Part shown: in pieces, positions 33,768 to 42,936 of the stretch
Numbering within the stretch: the stretch's first letter is position 1
Layout of the letters: the number at the start of each line of letters is the position of its first letter
From: Flavobacterium flabelliforme
Lineage (GTDB): Bacteria > Bacteroidota > Bacteroidia > Flavobacteriales > Flavobacteriaceae
Assembly (NCBI RefSeq): GCF_017948675.1
Contig: NZ_JAGFBU010000001.1
Location: 806,001-870,000, forward strand
Length of the DNA: 64,000 nt
Direction of reading: 5' to 3'
Made by a program: the position numbers and the translations under genes
The notes under the pieces: model-generated
Database searches by the model: none
What the model was told of the DNA's origin: nothing
What the model saw: the letters and a program-made list of their open reading frames with translations, nothing else

Positions 33768-34535
33768 TTATTTTTTGAATTGTAGTAAAGCTTTTATAGT
33801 AAAATCAGAAAGAACTAATCTACCCGAAATTGCAGCACGTTCTATAAGAAGTGTTGACCAATGTTGAGTTCCTTCCCACAAAACTTTTTTCATTTCTAGT
33901 AATGCATCAGGATTATAGCTTGATAATTTTGAACTAAAATCAACAACTGCAGCATCAAGCTCCAAATCATTTTCAAAAATCCCTGCATACAATCCTTTGC
34001 TAAAAGCCCATTGAGCCGATTTCCAGTCTTGTGCTGCCAAAGTCATTTCGGACATGGCATTTTTACCTATTTTTCTAGAAACAGCAGGTTCTATAACAAA
34101 TGGACCAATTCCTATTGCCAACTCAGAAAGTTTTATAGAAGCATTATTTGTAGCCAAAGTATAGTCGCAAGCGCAAGCTATACCAACACCTCCACCAACT
34201 GCTTTACCATGGATGCGCCCAATTATAAGTTTAGAACACGATCGCATAGCATTGATTAAATGAGCAAATCCAGAAAAAAACTGAGTTCCTTCTACTTCAT
34301 TAGAAACTGCTAAAAGTTCGTCAAAAGAAGCTCCTGCACAAAAAGCACCTTTACCCTCACTTTGTAAAACTATAACTGAAACTAAAGAATTATTACTTAA
34401 ATTATTAAATTCAGACGTAAGTCTATCTAGCAATTCTCTTGGAAAAGAATTACTTGAAGGATGACCAAATGTGATGGTTGCTATTTTATTTTCGATGGTT
34501 GTATTAAGAGAACCAATAGGACTTTGTGACGACAT
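33768..34535 (-). CDS. Enoyl-CoA hydratase/isomerase family protein
   Basis: The 255-residue product shows the crotonase fold: ATITFGHPSSNSFPRELLD, GAFCAGASFDELL for the first oxyanion-hole contact, KAVGGGVGIACACDYTLA for the second, and SELAIGIGPFVIEP at the position of a catalytic Glu. Crotonases hydrate or isomerise enoyl-CoA thioesters in fatty-acid, phenylacetate or branched-chain degradation. Which one cannot be read here. I chose ATG at 34535; the frame continues upstream ten codons to a TTG with no family similarity. The gene is followed by a small membrane protein. Confidence 0.85.
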   Translation of the reverse strand: MSSQSPIGSLNTTIENKIATITFGHPSSNSFPRELLDRLTSEFNNLSNNSLVSVIVLQSEGKGAFCAGASFDELLAVSNEVEGTQFFSGFAHLINAMRSCSKLIIGRIHGKAVGGGVGIACACDYTLATNNASIKLSELAIGIGPFVIEPAVSRKIGKNAMSEMTLAAQDWKSAQWAFSKGLYAGIFENDLELDAAVVDFSSKLSSYNPDALLEMKKVLWEGTQHWSTLLIERAAISGRLVLSDFTIKALLQFKK

Positions 34536-34631
34536 ATCAATTTTTTTTTGAATGTAAAAATACAATTATCAAGAGGAATATGTGTATTTGGAAAGAATTA
34601 AAAACAGTACAAAAAAAGGCTTCTAAAACAC

Positions 34632-34667
34632 AAAATAAAAAAGGCTCTGCAAAACTGCAAAGCCTTT
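34632..34667 (-). terminator. Terminator of tRNA-Ala
   Basis: AAAGGCT.TGCA pairs with TGCA.AGCCTTT, and the A run on the left gives a U tract on the minus strand. Confidence 0.75.
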
Positions 34668-34678
34668 CATTCTCTTGG

Positions 34679-34755
34679 TGGTGGAGAATATCGGATTCGA
34701 ACCGATCACCTCTTGCCTGCCAGGCAAGCACTCTAGCCAAATGAGCTAATCCCCC
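34679..34755 (-). tRNA. tRNA-Ala (GGC)
   Basis: The minus strand folds into a full cloverleaf of 77 bases with encoded CCA. The acceptor stem GGGGGAT pairs with ATTCTCC and contains G3:U70, the alanine identity pair. The anticodon stem-loop CTTGC-CTGGCAG-GCAAG gives anticodon GGC. The T-arm reads ATCGG-TTCGAAT-CCGAT. Confidence 0.95.
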
Positions 34756-35077
34756 AATTTCCCACAAATATAGTATAATATTAGATTAAAACTAAAAAAT
34801 ATTTTAAAAGCTAGAGTATATTAATACTAAATAATTTTCTATGCATAAATTAATTATAACTATTAAAGTAACAAACAATAAATTAGCTTTTAACAGAAAT
34901 AATTGATTTATTCTAAATATTAAAAATTTAAAAATCAGCTTTAAGTGCGCATTTATAATAGTACTCCTTGAAGAAAATGGATACTTAAGTGGCAAATTCG
35001 CAACATTGGCAGTATATTCGCAAACTTAAAAAATAAACCGCATAAGACTTTTATAGTTTTACAAATCTATCTATAGT
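34756..35077. other. A+T-rich spacer upstream of the SDF symporter
   Basis: No ORF with gene-like content, repeat or clear TAnnTTTG box. The tRNA-Ala promoter must lie near 34760-34800 and the symporter promoter near 35040-35070 (TAGTTTTA at 35051-35058 is a near match). Confidence 0.5.
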
Positions 35078-36253
35078 ATGAAAAATTTATTCTCTAATCT
35101 ATTGTTTAAAGTTTTTATTGCCATTGTGCTGGGAATAGTTTTTGGTCTCTATCTTCCGGAATCTGTAAATAGAATTTTCACCACTTTTAATGCCTTTTTT
35201 GGACAGTTTTTAAATTTTGCTATTCCATTAATTATAATGGGATTGATAATGCCTTCCATCTCAGATTTAGGAAAAGGTGCTGGCAAACTGCTTTTACTTA
35301 CTGCTGCTATTGCTTATGGCTCAACTTTATTTTCAGGTTTTATGACTTATTTTGTTGTATCTGATTTTTTTCCACAACTTTTAGAATCTCATGTTAATAA
35401 TGTTGCTGTAATCGGAAATTCAACATTAGAATTAACTCCTTACTTTACAATTTCAATTCCACCTGCTTTAGATGTGATGACGGCTTTAGTTTTTGCCTTT
35501 GTAATCGGATTAGGACTTTCCTATCAAGAGAAGTCAAGCTTAAAATTAGTCGTAAAGGATTTCGAAAAAATCATCATGCAGCTAATAGAAAATGTAATTG
35601 TTCCTTTATTACCGTTATTTATATTAGGCATATTTGCAAGCATGTCCTTTAGCGGAAAAGTATTCTCAATTCTCTCTGTTTTTCTCAATATCATCGGTGT
35701 TATTTTTGCATTACACATTATCTTATTACTGCTACAATTCACCATTGCTGGGATAGTAACAAAAAAGAATCCTTTCAAATTATTATTAACAATGTTGCCT
35801 GCGTATTTTACAGCATTAGGAACACAATCCTCTGCAGCTACTATTCCTGTTACATTAGAGCAAACAATAAAAAATGGAGTTTCTGAAAAAATAGCAGGGT
35901 TTGTCATTCCTTTATGTGCAACCATACATTTGTCTGGAAGTACAATGAAAATCACAGCTTGTGCGATAGCACTAATGATTTTGCAGGGAATGCCGTTTGA
36001 CTTCGCTCTCTTTACCGGTTTTATATTTATGCTAGGAATCGCTATGGTTGCTGCGCCTGGAGTTCCTGGAGGAGCAATTATGGCTGCTGTTGGAATATTA
36101 CAATCTATGTTGGGTTTCAGCGAAGAGATGATTGGTTTAATGATCGCACTATATATTGCAATGGATAGTTTTGGTACCGCCTGTAATGTTACAGGAGATG
36201 GAGCAATTGCGCTAATTGTAGATAGAATTACTAAAGAAAAATTAGTAGCTTAA
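35078..36253 (+). CDS. Dicarboxylate/amino acid:cation symporter (SDF/DAACS)
   Basis: The 391-residue protein belongs to the GltP/DctA family. It has about eight helices with two re-entrant loops; the first hairpin is in LGTQSSAATIPVTLEQ, holding the SS-containing tip (SSAATIP), and the second in VPGGAIMAAVGILQS. MDSFGTACNVTGDGAIALIVD contains the substrate-binding D/N region, represented by NVTGDGAIALIVD. Such symporters import glutamate, aspartate or C4-dicarboxylates with Na+ or H+. The gene stands alone with a strong terminator. Substrate is uncertain. Confidence 0.9.
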   Translation: MKNLFSNLLFKVFIAIVLGIVFGLYLPESVNRIFTTFNAFFGQFLNFAIPLIIMGLIMPSISDLGKGAGKLLLLTAAIAYGSTLFSGFMTYFVVSDFFPQLLESHVNNVAVIGNSTLELTPYFTISIPPALDVMTALVFAFVIGLGLSYQEKSSLKLVVKDFEKIIMQLIENVIVPLLPLFILGIFASMSFSGKVFSILSVFLNIIGVIFALHIILLLLQFTIAGIVTKKNPFKLLLTMLPAYFTALGTQSSAATIPVTLEQTIKNGVSEKIAGFVIPLCATIHLSGSTMKITACAIALMILQGMPFDFALFTGFIFMLGIAMVAAPGVPGGAIMAAVGILQSMLGFSEEMIGLMIALYIAMDSFGTACNVTGDGAIALIVDRITKEKLVA

Positions 36254-36310
36254 ATTATTTAAAAAACAATACTGATTACTAATAGAATTATAACCAAAAC
36301 ACAAATAGAT

Positions 36311-36350
36311 TAAACAAATAAAACCCCAATAATGGGGTTTTATTTGTTTA
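36311..36350. terminator. Bidirectional terminator between the symporter and mtgA
   Basis: TAAACAAATAAAACCCCA and TGGGGTTTTATTTGTTTA form a perfect 18-bp stem with a 4-base loop. Confidence 0.9.
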
Positions 36351-36444
36351 AAAGAGGCACTAGAAAAAAATAGAATACTATAATTGCACAACAATACTTT
36401 ATTTTATTCTTACTAAAATTTTTTCATTGATTCTTTTCTAGATA

Positions 36445-37188
36445 CTAATATTTAACTGTTCCAACTTGTCTCATGATACGAACAATCTTAGTTTTTCTAT
36501 TATTAATATAAGAAGAGGAACTTGTAGCCTTAAACTTTCTAGGATTTGGCAAAATCGCAGCGATTCCAGCCGCTTGAATTGGAGTTAGATTAGCGGCATC
36601 TTTTCGATACCAATGTTCTGCAGCAGCTTGAGCTCCGTAAACACCATCGCCCATTTCGATACTATTTAAATATACCTCCATAATGCGTTCTTTACCCCAA
36701 ATAATTTCTATTAAAACCGTAAAATAAGCTTCTAACCCTTTACGGAGATAACTACGTCCTTGCCATAAAAAAACATTTTTAGCGGTTTGTTGCGATATGG
36801 TACTTCCTCCTTTTATTCTGCGACCTCTTTCGTTACTTTTATAAGCTTTATGCATGGCACCAAAATCAAAACCATTATGCTTCAAAAAAGTTCCGTCTTC
36901 ACTAGCGATAACCGCTTTTTGAAGATTATCTGAGATATTCTTAAGTGGTTCCCAATCATGACTAAAGTAAACTTCATTTCCTGCCGTTTTATTTTCTATT
37001 GCGCGAATAACCATTAATGGTGTAAACGGAACGGGAACAAACTTATAAAGTACCACGAAAAACAGGGAAATACCAAAAAACCATAAAAGTGCTTTAAATA
37101 AAAAACGAGAAATTTTACTCGTAAACGAAGTATCTTCCTTTTTTTTGACGGGTTGTTTTGTTTTTTTAGACGTTGTTTTTGTTGCCAT
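36445..37188 (-). CDS. mtgA: Monofunctional peptidoglycan transglycosylase
   Basis: MtgA polymerises lipid II into glycan strands. The 247-residue product has a Lys-rich N-terminus, one membrane anchor at about residues 33-55, and a GT51 domain. The GT51 motifs are [17 protein letters not shown] with catalytic Glu, [38 protein letters not shown] around the third motif (core [15 protein letters not shown]). I used ATG at 37188, which overlaps the stop of the FAD-dependent gene by one base (TAATG); the frame upstream of it runs inside that gene and has no family match. Confidence 0.93.
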   Translation of the reverse strand: MATKTTSKKTKQPVKKKEDTSFTSKISRFLFKALLWFFGISLFFVVLYKFVPVPFTPLMVIRAIENKTAGNEVYFSHDWEPLKNISDNLQKAVIASEDGTFLKHNGFDFGAMHKAYKSNERGRRIKGGSTISQQTAKNVFLWQGRSYLRKGLEAYFTVLIEIIWGKERIMEVYLNSIEMGDGVYGAQAAAEHWYRKDAANLTPIQAAGIAAILPNPRKFKATSSSSYINNRKTKIVRIMRQVGTVKY

Positions 37189-38300
37189 TATATTAAATCT
37201 GCTAATTCTGTTCCTACTAAACTTCCTATTGCCACTCCCATTCCTCCTAATCGTACTCCGCAATATACGTTATCTGATAATTGAGAAACAATAGGATTCT
37301 TGCGTGCACCAATACCCATTATACCACTCCAGCGATGGGCGATTTTAAATTTTTGGTTCGGCAAAATTACTTCTTTTAATAACTGTTCCAATTTTTTTTG
37401 CACAATTTCTGTATGTCCAAATACTGTAGTGTTTTCTGCCTCAAAATCTAAGTTTCTTCCGCCACCAAGTAAAATACGATTACCAATATTTCTAAAATAA
37501 TAATATCCTTTATCCAAATGAAAAGTACCTTTTATAACTAAATCGGCAATAGGTTCCGTTATTAAAACTTGCGCTCTAGCAGGAATTACTGCGGCATTGG
37601 TTAGCGCATTAGCAAAACCATTTGTAGCAAACAATAATTTCTGGGTTCTAAAAGAAAAGTCTCCCAAAGCAACCTCTACCTCATTTCCTTTATCTAAATA
37701 CCCCGTTACTGTTTGTTGATTTAAAATCAAAATATTTGCTGAAACTGCATTTTTCAATAAGGCCTGCATCATATTACCAGTATCAATCTGTGCTTCATAA
37801 GGATTAAAAACTAAATGTTGCTGAATACCCGCAAATCCAAAACGATTCTCTTCTTTAGCAAAAACAGCTGCCTTAAAAAGCGGTTTTAAAACACCATTAA
37901 TAAAAGGGAGCTTTTCAATACATTCTGCATATGTAGACTCCTCTTCCTTTAAAAAAAGCTCATAGCCTCCATAGGATTTAAAATCCAAAGCAGTGTCGCC
38001 GAGTCTTTTTCGTAACAATTGCAGACCTTCCCAACGTTTTTTAATAAGATCAATTACCTCTTGCTCCGAATGCGTCTCTAAATCATCAATAATTTCAGAA
38101 ATACTACCAAAACAGGCAAAACCAGCATTTTTGGTACTCGCTCCTTGTGGCAAAACTCCTTTTTCTAAAACTAATATTTTACTCTCTGGAAATCTTTCGC
38201 GCAAGCGCAACGCAGCATGTAAGCCCACAATTCCACTGCCAACAACTGTATAATCAACGTTTGTAAACCAGTTTTTCAACTCCCAATAACTCAAATCCAT
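37188..38300 (-). CDS. FAD-dependent oxidoreductase (DAO family)
   Basis: This 370-residue flavoprotein has the Rossmann motif [17 protein letters not shown] at residues 17-33 and [20 protein letters not shown], a DAO-type segment with the conserved Ser-Thr-x-Asn-Ala-Gly. The C-terminal FAD contact appears in [16 protein letters not shown]. Relatives include sarcosine, glycine and D-amino-acid oxidases and YgaF/L-2-hydroxyglutarate-type dehydrogenases; the substrate here is unknown. It is translationally coupled to mtgA downstream. A dispersed repeat lies just upstream. Confidence 0.85.
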   Translation of the reverse strand: MDLSYWELKNWFTNVDYTVVGSGIVGLHAALRLRERFPESKILVLEKGVLPQGASTKNAGFACFGSISEIIDDLETHSEQEVIDLIKKRWEGLQLLRKRLGDTALDFKSYGGYELFLKEEESTYAECIEKLPFINGVLKPLFKAAVFAKEENRFGFAGIQQHLVFNPYEAQIDTGNMMQALLKNAVSANILILNQQTVTGYLDKGNEVEVALGDFSFRTQKLLFATNGFANALTNAAVIPARAQVLITEPIADLVIKGTFHLDKGYYYFRNIGNRILLGGGRNLDFEAENTTVFGHTEIVQKKLEQLLKEVILPNQKFKIAHRWSGIMGIGARKNPIVSQLSDNVYCGVRLGGMGVAIGSLVGTELADLI

Positions 38301-38333
38301 GCCTAAATATTTTTATAAAAATAATAATTTTCA

Positions 38334-38413
38334 GGAGCTAATCCCGCTATCCGTTGCAATCTTTGTTTTTTTTTCAAACAAAAAACAAAGGATTTACACT
38401 ACTATCGGGGCTA
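38334..38413 (+). repeat. Dispersed ~80-bp structured repeat, copy 2
   Basis: It begins GGAGCTAATCCCGCTATCCG and ends CACTACTATCGGGGCTAA, matching copy 1 at 20624-20702 but in the opposite orientation. The central hairpin is different in sequence (CTTTGTTTTTT with AAAAAACAAAG), which is consistent with compensatory change. It sits between the FAD-dependent gene and the divergent S9 peptidase. Confidence 0.7.
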
Positions 38414-38489
38414 AAAAGCATTCGTATAAAGCGAGAAAGATCAAAATAAATTGGCTATTTTTATGGTTCGAAATAAAACAACTAATAAA

Positions 38490-40391
38490 ATGAAAAAATT
38501 ACTATTAATTCCCTTAATAATGATGAGCTTAAACGCAGTGGCGCAAAACGTAATGACGCCGGAATTACTTTGGAAACTAGGAAGGGTAAATCCTTTAGGA
38601 CTTTCAAACGATGGTAAAAACATTGTTTATCAAGTCACTTTCCCCTCTGTTGCTGAAAACAAATCAGAAACTAAAATGTACACTTTACCAATAAACGGAG
38701 GAACTCCAACTGAAGTAAAGGAAACAAAAACACTTCTAAAAGATAAAAACATTTCTCCAGACGGAAAATATATTGTTTATAACGAAGAAGTAAAAATAGA
38801 CAAAGTTCACGGAAAAGATTTTTATCCCGATTTACAAAAATCAGATGCTCAAATCTATGACGGATTAGATTATCGTCATTGGGATACTTGGAACGATGGA
38901 ACATTTAATCATGTTTTTTACAAAGAGAATAAGGAAGGTGCAATTGGCATTGATCTTCTAAAAGGGGAAAATTTCAATAGTCCACAAAAACCATTTGGTG
39001 GCGACGAAGACTACATTTGGTCTCCAGACAGCAAAAACATTCTTTATGTTTCAAAGAAAAAAGCGGGAACGCAGTATGCAACTTCTACCAATACCGACAT
39101 ATATGAGTACAACCTAGAAACTGGAAAAACGACAAACAGAACCGAGGGAAATCTAGGTTATGATATGGCGCCACAATTCTCACCTACTGGAAATTTGACT
39201 TGGTTGCAAATGAAAAGAGATGGTTATGAAGCGGACAAAAATGATTTAATTGTTAGTTTTAAAGGCATGAAAATGAATCTAACTGCCAATTGGGACGGTA
39301 CAGTAGATAGTTTTATGTGGAGTAAAGACGGAAGCAAAATCTATTTTGTAGCGCCAATCGATGGAACAAAACAATTATTTGAGGTTAACTTTCCTAGTGT
39401 AACGAAAATTGCAATCACAGTTCGCCAAATTACTAATGGTGATTTTGATGTGAATGCAATAGTTGGTTTTTCTGGTGATAACGTGGTTGTAACTAGAACA
39501 GATATGAATCATGCTGCAGAAATTTTTTCTTATGATTTAAAGAAAAAAAACTGGAAACAATTATCTAATGTCAACACGAGTACTTACAATTCTTTGGCGT
39601 TAAGCAAAACCGAAAGGAGATATGTGACTACAACTGATGGTAAAAAAATGTTAGTTTGGGTTATCCTTCCTCCTAATTTTGATGCTACCAAAAAATATCC
39701 TACACTTTTATATTGTCAAGGTGGACCGCAGTCTCCCTTAACACAAAGCTATTCTTTCCGCTGGAATTTTCAGTTGATGGCCGCAAACGGATATATAGTT
39801 GTGGCGCCAAATCGTCGCGGAATGCAAGGTCATGGTGTCGAGTGGAATGAGCAAATTAGTAAAGACTGGGGCGGACAAGTTATGCAGGACTATCTAGCCG
39901 CGATTGATGATGTTGCCAAAGAAAAATATGTAGATGCCAATCGTCTTGGATGTGTTGGTGCTAGTTATGGTGGTTATTCTGCTTTTTATTTAGCTGGAAT
40001 TCACAACAATCGTTTTAAAACATTTATTGCTCATGATGGGGTTTTCAACACACAAAGTATGTTTGGAACTACCGAAGAAGTATTCTTTAATAATTGGGAT
40101 TTTGGCGGAGCGTATTGGGAAAAAGACAATGCTATTGCTCAAAAAGCTTACAACGAATTCAACCCGATTAATCATGTAGATAAGTGGAACACTCCAATCT
40201 TAATCATACAAGGAGGAAAAGATTTCCGAGTAGCAATTGGACAATCTCAAGAGGCTTTTCAAGCAGCACAATTGCGCGGAATAAAAAGTAGATTTTTGTA
40301 TTTCCCTGAGGAGAATCACTGGGTTTTAAAACCACAAAATGCTCAAGTTTGGCAAAAAGAGTTTTACAAATGGCTAAAAGAAACTTTGTAA
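38490..40391 (+). CDS. Exported S9-family peptidase (DPP IV/acylaminoacyl-peptidase type)
   Basis: This 633-residue protein has a signal peptide (MKKLLLIPLIMMSLNAVAQ). About 370 residues of WD-like beta-propeller follow (repeats such as FSPTGNLTWLQMKRDG), then a prolyl-oligopeptidase alpha/beta-hydrolase domain. Its triad is in GASYGGYSAFYLAG (Ser near residue 492), QGGKDFRVAIGQSQ (Asp) and EENHWVLKPQN (His). Upstream in-frame TTG at 38451 adds 13 residues and would spoil the signal peptide, so ATG at 38490 is preferred. It probably trims peptides in the periplasm. A terminator follows. Confidence 0.92.
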   Translation: MKKLLLIPLIMMSLNAVAQNVMTPELLWKLGRVNPLGLSNDGKNIVYQVTFPSVAENKSETKMYTLPINGGTPTEVKETKTLLKDKNISPDGKYIVYNEEVKIDKVHGKDFYPDLQKSDAQIYDGLDYRHWDTWNDGTFNHVFYKENKEGAIGIDLLKGENFNSPQKPFGGDEDYIWSPDSKNILYVSKKKAGTQYATSTNTDIYEYNLETGKTTNRTEGNLGYDMAPQFSPTGNLTWLQMKRDGYEADKNDLIVSFKGMKMNLTANWDGTVDSFMWSKDGSKIYFVAPIDGTKQLFEVNFPSVTKIAITVRQITNGDFDVNAIVGFSGDNVVVTRTDMNHAAEIFSYDLKKKNWKQLSNVNTSTYNSLALSKTERRYVTTTDGKKMLVWVILPPNFDATKKYPTLLYCQGGPQSPLTQSYSFRWNFQLMAANGYIVVAPNRRGMQGHGVEWNEQISKDWGGQVMQDYLAAIDDVAKEKYVDANRLGCVGASYGGYSAFYLAGIHNNRFKTFIAHDGVFNTQSMFGTTEEVFFNNWDFGGAYWEKDNAIAQKAYNEFNPINHVDKWNTPILIIQGGKDFRVAIGQSQEAFQAAQLRGIKSRFLYFPEENHWVLKPQNAQVWQKEFYKWLKETL

Positions 40392-40413
40392 TAGCATTTT
40401 TTTTTAAATAAAT

Positions 40414-40441
40414 AAAACCTCACTTTTTAGTGGGGTTTTTT
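40414..40441 (+). terminator. Terminator of the S9 peptidase gene
   Basis: AAAACCTCACT pairs with AGTGGGGTTTT (one G-U pair) around TTTT, followed by T. Confidence 0.75.
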
Positions 40442-40470
40442 ATTGCCTTAAATATTTTGAATATCTTAAC

Positions 40471-40499
40471 TTGAATGCTTATTCAAATTTTTATCTTTG
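40471..40499 (+). promoter_or_regulatory. Promoter of the hybrid kinase gene, TTG-N18-TATCTTTG
   Basis: TTG at 40471-40473 and the perfect -7 box at 40492-40499 have an 18-base spacer. The box ends only four bases before the ATG at 40504, so the transcript should start at or within about two bases of the start codon. Confidence 0.65.
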
Positions 40500-40503
40500 A
40501 AAA

Positions 40504-42936
40504 ATGGAGAACAAAAAAAGTTACATTCCGCTAAAAGTTTTTATTAGCTACCTTCTGTTGGTACTTCTTTTTGGAAGTGTAGGTTGGTTTCTGTACACGG
40601 AAAACCAAAATTTTTCTAAAAATGAAAAAAGATTTGGCAACAAAAATAGTTCTCTGTTAAAAGTCAGCACCATCTTGTCTGACTTATACAAAACGGAAAG
40701 CTTAGCCCGAATTGCCATTCAATCAGAATCAAATAAGGATTTTGATAAATATGTCTTAAAAACTAAGACTCTCCAAACAGATATTGATTCTCTAAAGACG
40801 ATCGTCTCTACGGAATACCAGAAAACACTATTAGACAGTGTACAATTATTATTAACCAGAAAAATAAAAAACATACAAGAGTTAAAAACGATAAAGAGCA
40901 AAAGTGAAGATGAAAATGCAGTAAGCAATGCCATAACTGATTTAACCAAAATTCAGTCCTCGATGCGAAAATTACAAATGGAAGATTTTGTAAAATCTCC
41001 TGCATCTATGGCAAATTACGAGCGTAACGTTCTCAAAAAATACGTTGATTATCTGAATCAAAACATCCCTGATGACAGTACCAATACGCTAACAAAAAAA
41101 GAGTCAGACTCTATTGTAAGCGTGTCGAAAATGTTGCTGAATGAAGTGAAAAAAGAAACTGCCAACAAGAAAAAACGCTTAAACTCAGAAGAAACTAAAC
41201 TGATCCAGAACGAAATTCTCATCTCGGATCAACTGCGAAAAGTATTTGGTATAATAGAACGAGAAATTATCTTAAACACTACTTCAAGTTACTTAGCACG
41301 TGAAAAATCATTAAAAAAAACCAATCAAATAGTGACTACTGCTGCCGCAATTGGTTTATTATTGACCTTATTCTTCCTAATTTTAATCATAAGCGATTTT
41401 TCTAAAACGCAGTCTTATAAAACGCAATTAGAAATGGCTAATCTAAAAGCTAAAAAACTACTGACTAGTAGAGAGCAACTTATATCGACGGTAAGTCATG
41501 ATTTAAAAACACCTTTAAGTACGATTATAGGCTATACAGAATTGCTAGGAAATTCCGAATTAAACACCAAACAACAGCATTTTACTAAGAACATAAAAGG
41601 ATCTTCTAGTTATATCTCAAAATTGGTTCAAGACTTATTAGATTTTACACAAATTGAAGCAGGCAAAATTACTATTGACACCGTTCCTTTTTCTTTAGCA
41701 GATGTAATAAATGAGGTAGCGAGCAGTATTCAAGCTGTTTATTCACAAAAACCCATTGATTTAAGTATCACGATTGACGAAAAATTACAGCAAAAAATTA
41801 TTGGAGATCCGTTTCGACTAAGACAAATACTATCCAACATTATCGGAAATGCGTTTAAATTTACTGAAAAAGGATTCATTAAAATTGATGGAAAAGTAAA
41901 TTTAGAGACTCAAACATTAACCCTATCAATTAAAGATTCTGGAATTGGAATAGATGAAAAGAGTCAACAATTAGTTTTTGAAGAGTTTACTCAAGCGGAT
42001 GAAAAAATAGAAAAAAAATATGGCGGAACAGGATTAGGACTTACTATTTCTAAAAAAATGGCTGCTATATTAGGTGGAGCTTTAAGTTTAGAAAGCGAAA
42101 TAGGCAAAGGAAGTACTTTTACAATCCAACTTCCTTTAGTGTTTGACAATACCGCTATAGAAGAAAACCTTTCCTCTATTGATAAAACACAATATAGAGC
42201 CGTTATTATTGATGATGATCAAAGCTTGTTGCAATTAACCACAGAAGTTTTGAGACAGAATGATTTTATAATATTCCCTTTCGATAAAGCCACAGAGGCA
42301 CTTTTGTGGATAGAAAAAAATGCATTCGATTTTATAATTACAGATATTCAAATGCCAGTGATGGATGGTTTTTCATTTTTAAAAGAACTACAGATTAAGT
42401 CTTACCCAGAATATAAAAACCAACCCGTTTTTGCAGTTACAGGAAGAGGCGATTTAGATTTAGATTATTATAAACAAGCAGGATTCACGACTGTTATTCG
42501 CAAACCGTACACCCCAAAAACCATACTTACTACTATAAAAGCAATCCTAAATAATACGGTTATTCCGAAAGAATTTGCCACTACAAACTCCTCTAAAAAC
42601 CACAATAAAGGGTATTCATTAAAGGCATTAAAAGCATTTCTATCGGATGATAAAAATGCTTTAGAAGAAATTTTACAATCTTTTATGATTGACGCTAAGG
42701 AAAATTTATTGTCATTAGAGGAAGCAATACTGGCTGTTAATTTTCAAGAAATTAAAAATATAGCGCACAAAATGAATCCAATGTTTAAGCAAATTAAAGC
42801 TTTTGAGATTAGTGCAATTTTAGATGAATTAGAATTAAAAGACGAAAACCTAGCTGAATTAAAAAGTAAAATTAGCACTTTAAAAAGTAAAATTGAAATT
42901 CTTTTTAAACTAATACAAAAAGATAAAACTAATTAA
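40504..42936 (+). CDS. Hybrid sensor histidine kinase (HK-REC-HPt)
   Basis: This 810-residue membrane kinase has a helix at about 12-32, a periplasmic helical sensor region to about 272 and a second helix at 275-297. The HisKA domain follows with STVSHDLKTPLSTIIGY (phospho-His 332), then HATPase with NIIGNAFKFTEKG (N box) and GGTGLGLTISKKM (G boxes). A receiver domain carries Asp614 in ITDIQMPVMDG and an HPt-like domain carries His755 in NIAHKMNPMF. It is a complete four-step phosphorelay chain. The gene ends eight bases into the convergent sigma-54 activator gene. The signal is unknown. Confidence 0.93.
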   Translation: MENKKSYIPLKVFISYLLLVLLFGSVGWFLYTENQNFSKNEKRFGNKNSSLLKVSTILSDLYKTESLARIAIQSESNKDFDKYVLKTKTLQTDIDSLKTIVSTEYQKTLLDSVQLLLTRKIKNIQELKTIKSKSEDENAVSNAITDLTKIQSSMRKLQMEDFVKSPASMANYERNVLKKYVDYLNQNIPDDSTNTLTKKESDSIVSVSKMLLNEVKKETANKKKRLNSEETKLIQNEILISDQLRKVFGIIEREIILNTTSSYLAREKSLKKTNQIVTTAAAIGLLLTLFFLILIISDFSKTQSYKTQLEMANLKAKKLLTSREQLISTVSHDLKTPLSTIIGYTELLGNSELNTKQQHFTKNIKGSSSYISKLVQDLLDFTQIEAGKITIDTVPFSLADVINEVASSIQAVYSQKPIDLSITIDEKLQQKIIGDPFRLRQILSNIIGNAFKFTEKGFIKIDGKVNLETQTLTLSIKDSGIGIDEKSQQLVFEEFTQADEKIEKKYGGTGLGLTISKKMAAILGGALSLESEIGKGSTFTIQLPLVFDNTAIEENLSSIDKTQYRAVIIDDDQSLLQLTTEVLRQNDFIIFPFDKATEALLWIEKNAFDFIITDIQMPVMDGFSFLKELQIKSYPEYKNQPVFAVTGRGDLDLDYYKQAGFTTVIRKPYTPKTILTTIKAILNNTVIPKEFATTNSSKNHNKGYSLKALKAFLSDDKNALEEILQSFMIDAKENLLSLEEAILAVNFQEIKNIAHKMNPMFKQIKAFEISAILDELELKDENLAELKSKISTLKSKIEILFKLIQKDKTN

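Noticed and set aside
34537..34767. ORF covering the tRNA-Ala gene on the minus strand
   Set aside because: It reads through a certain tRNA and its terminator, so it cannot be a protein gene.
36445..37263. Extended MtgA start at 37263
   Set aside because: The additional 25 residues are a frame-shifted reading of the end of the FAD-dependent gene; ATG at 37188 starts the Lys-rich N-terminus.
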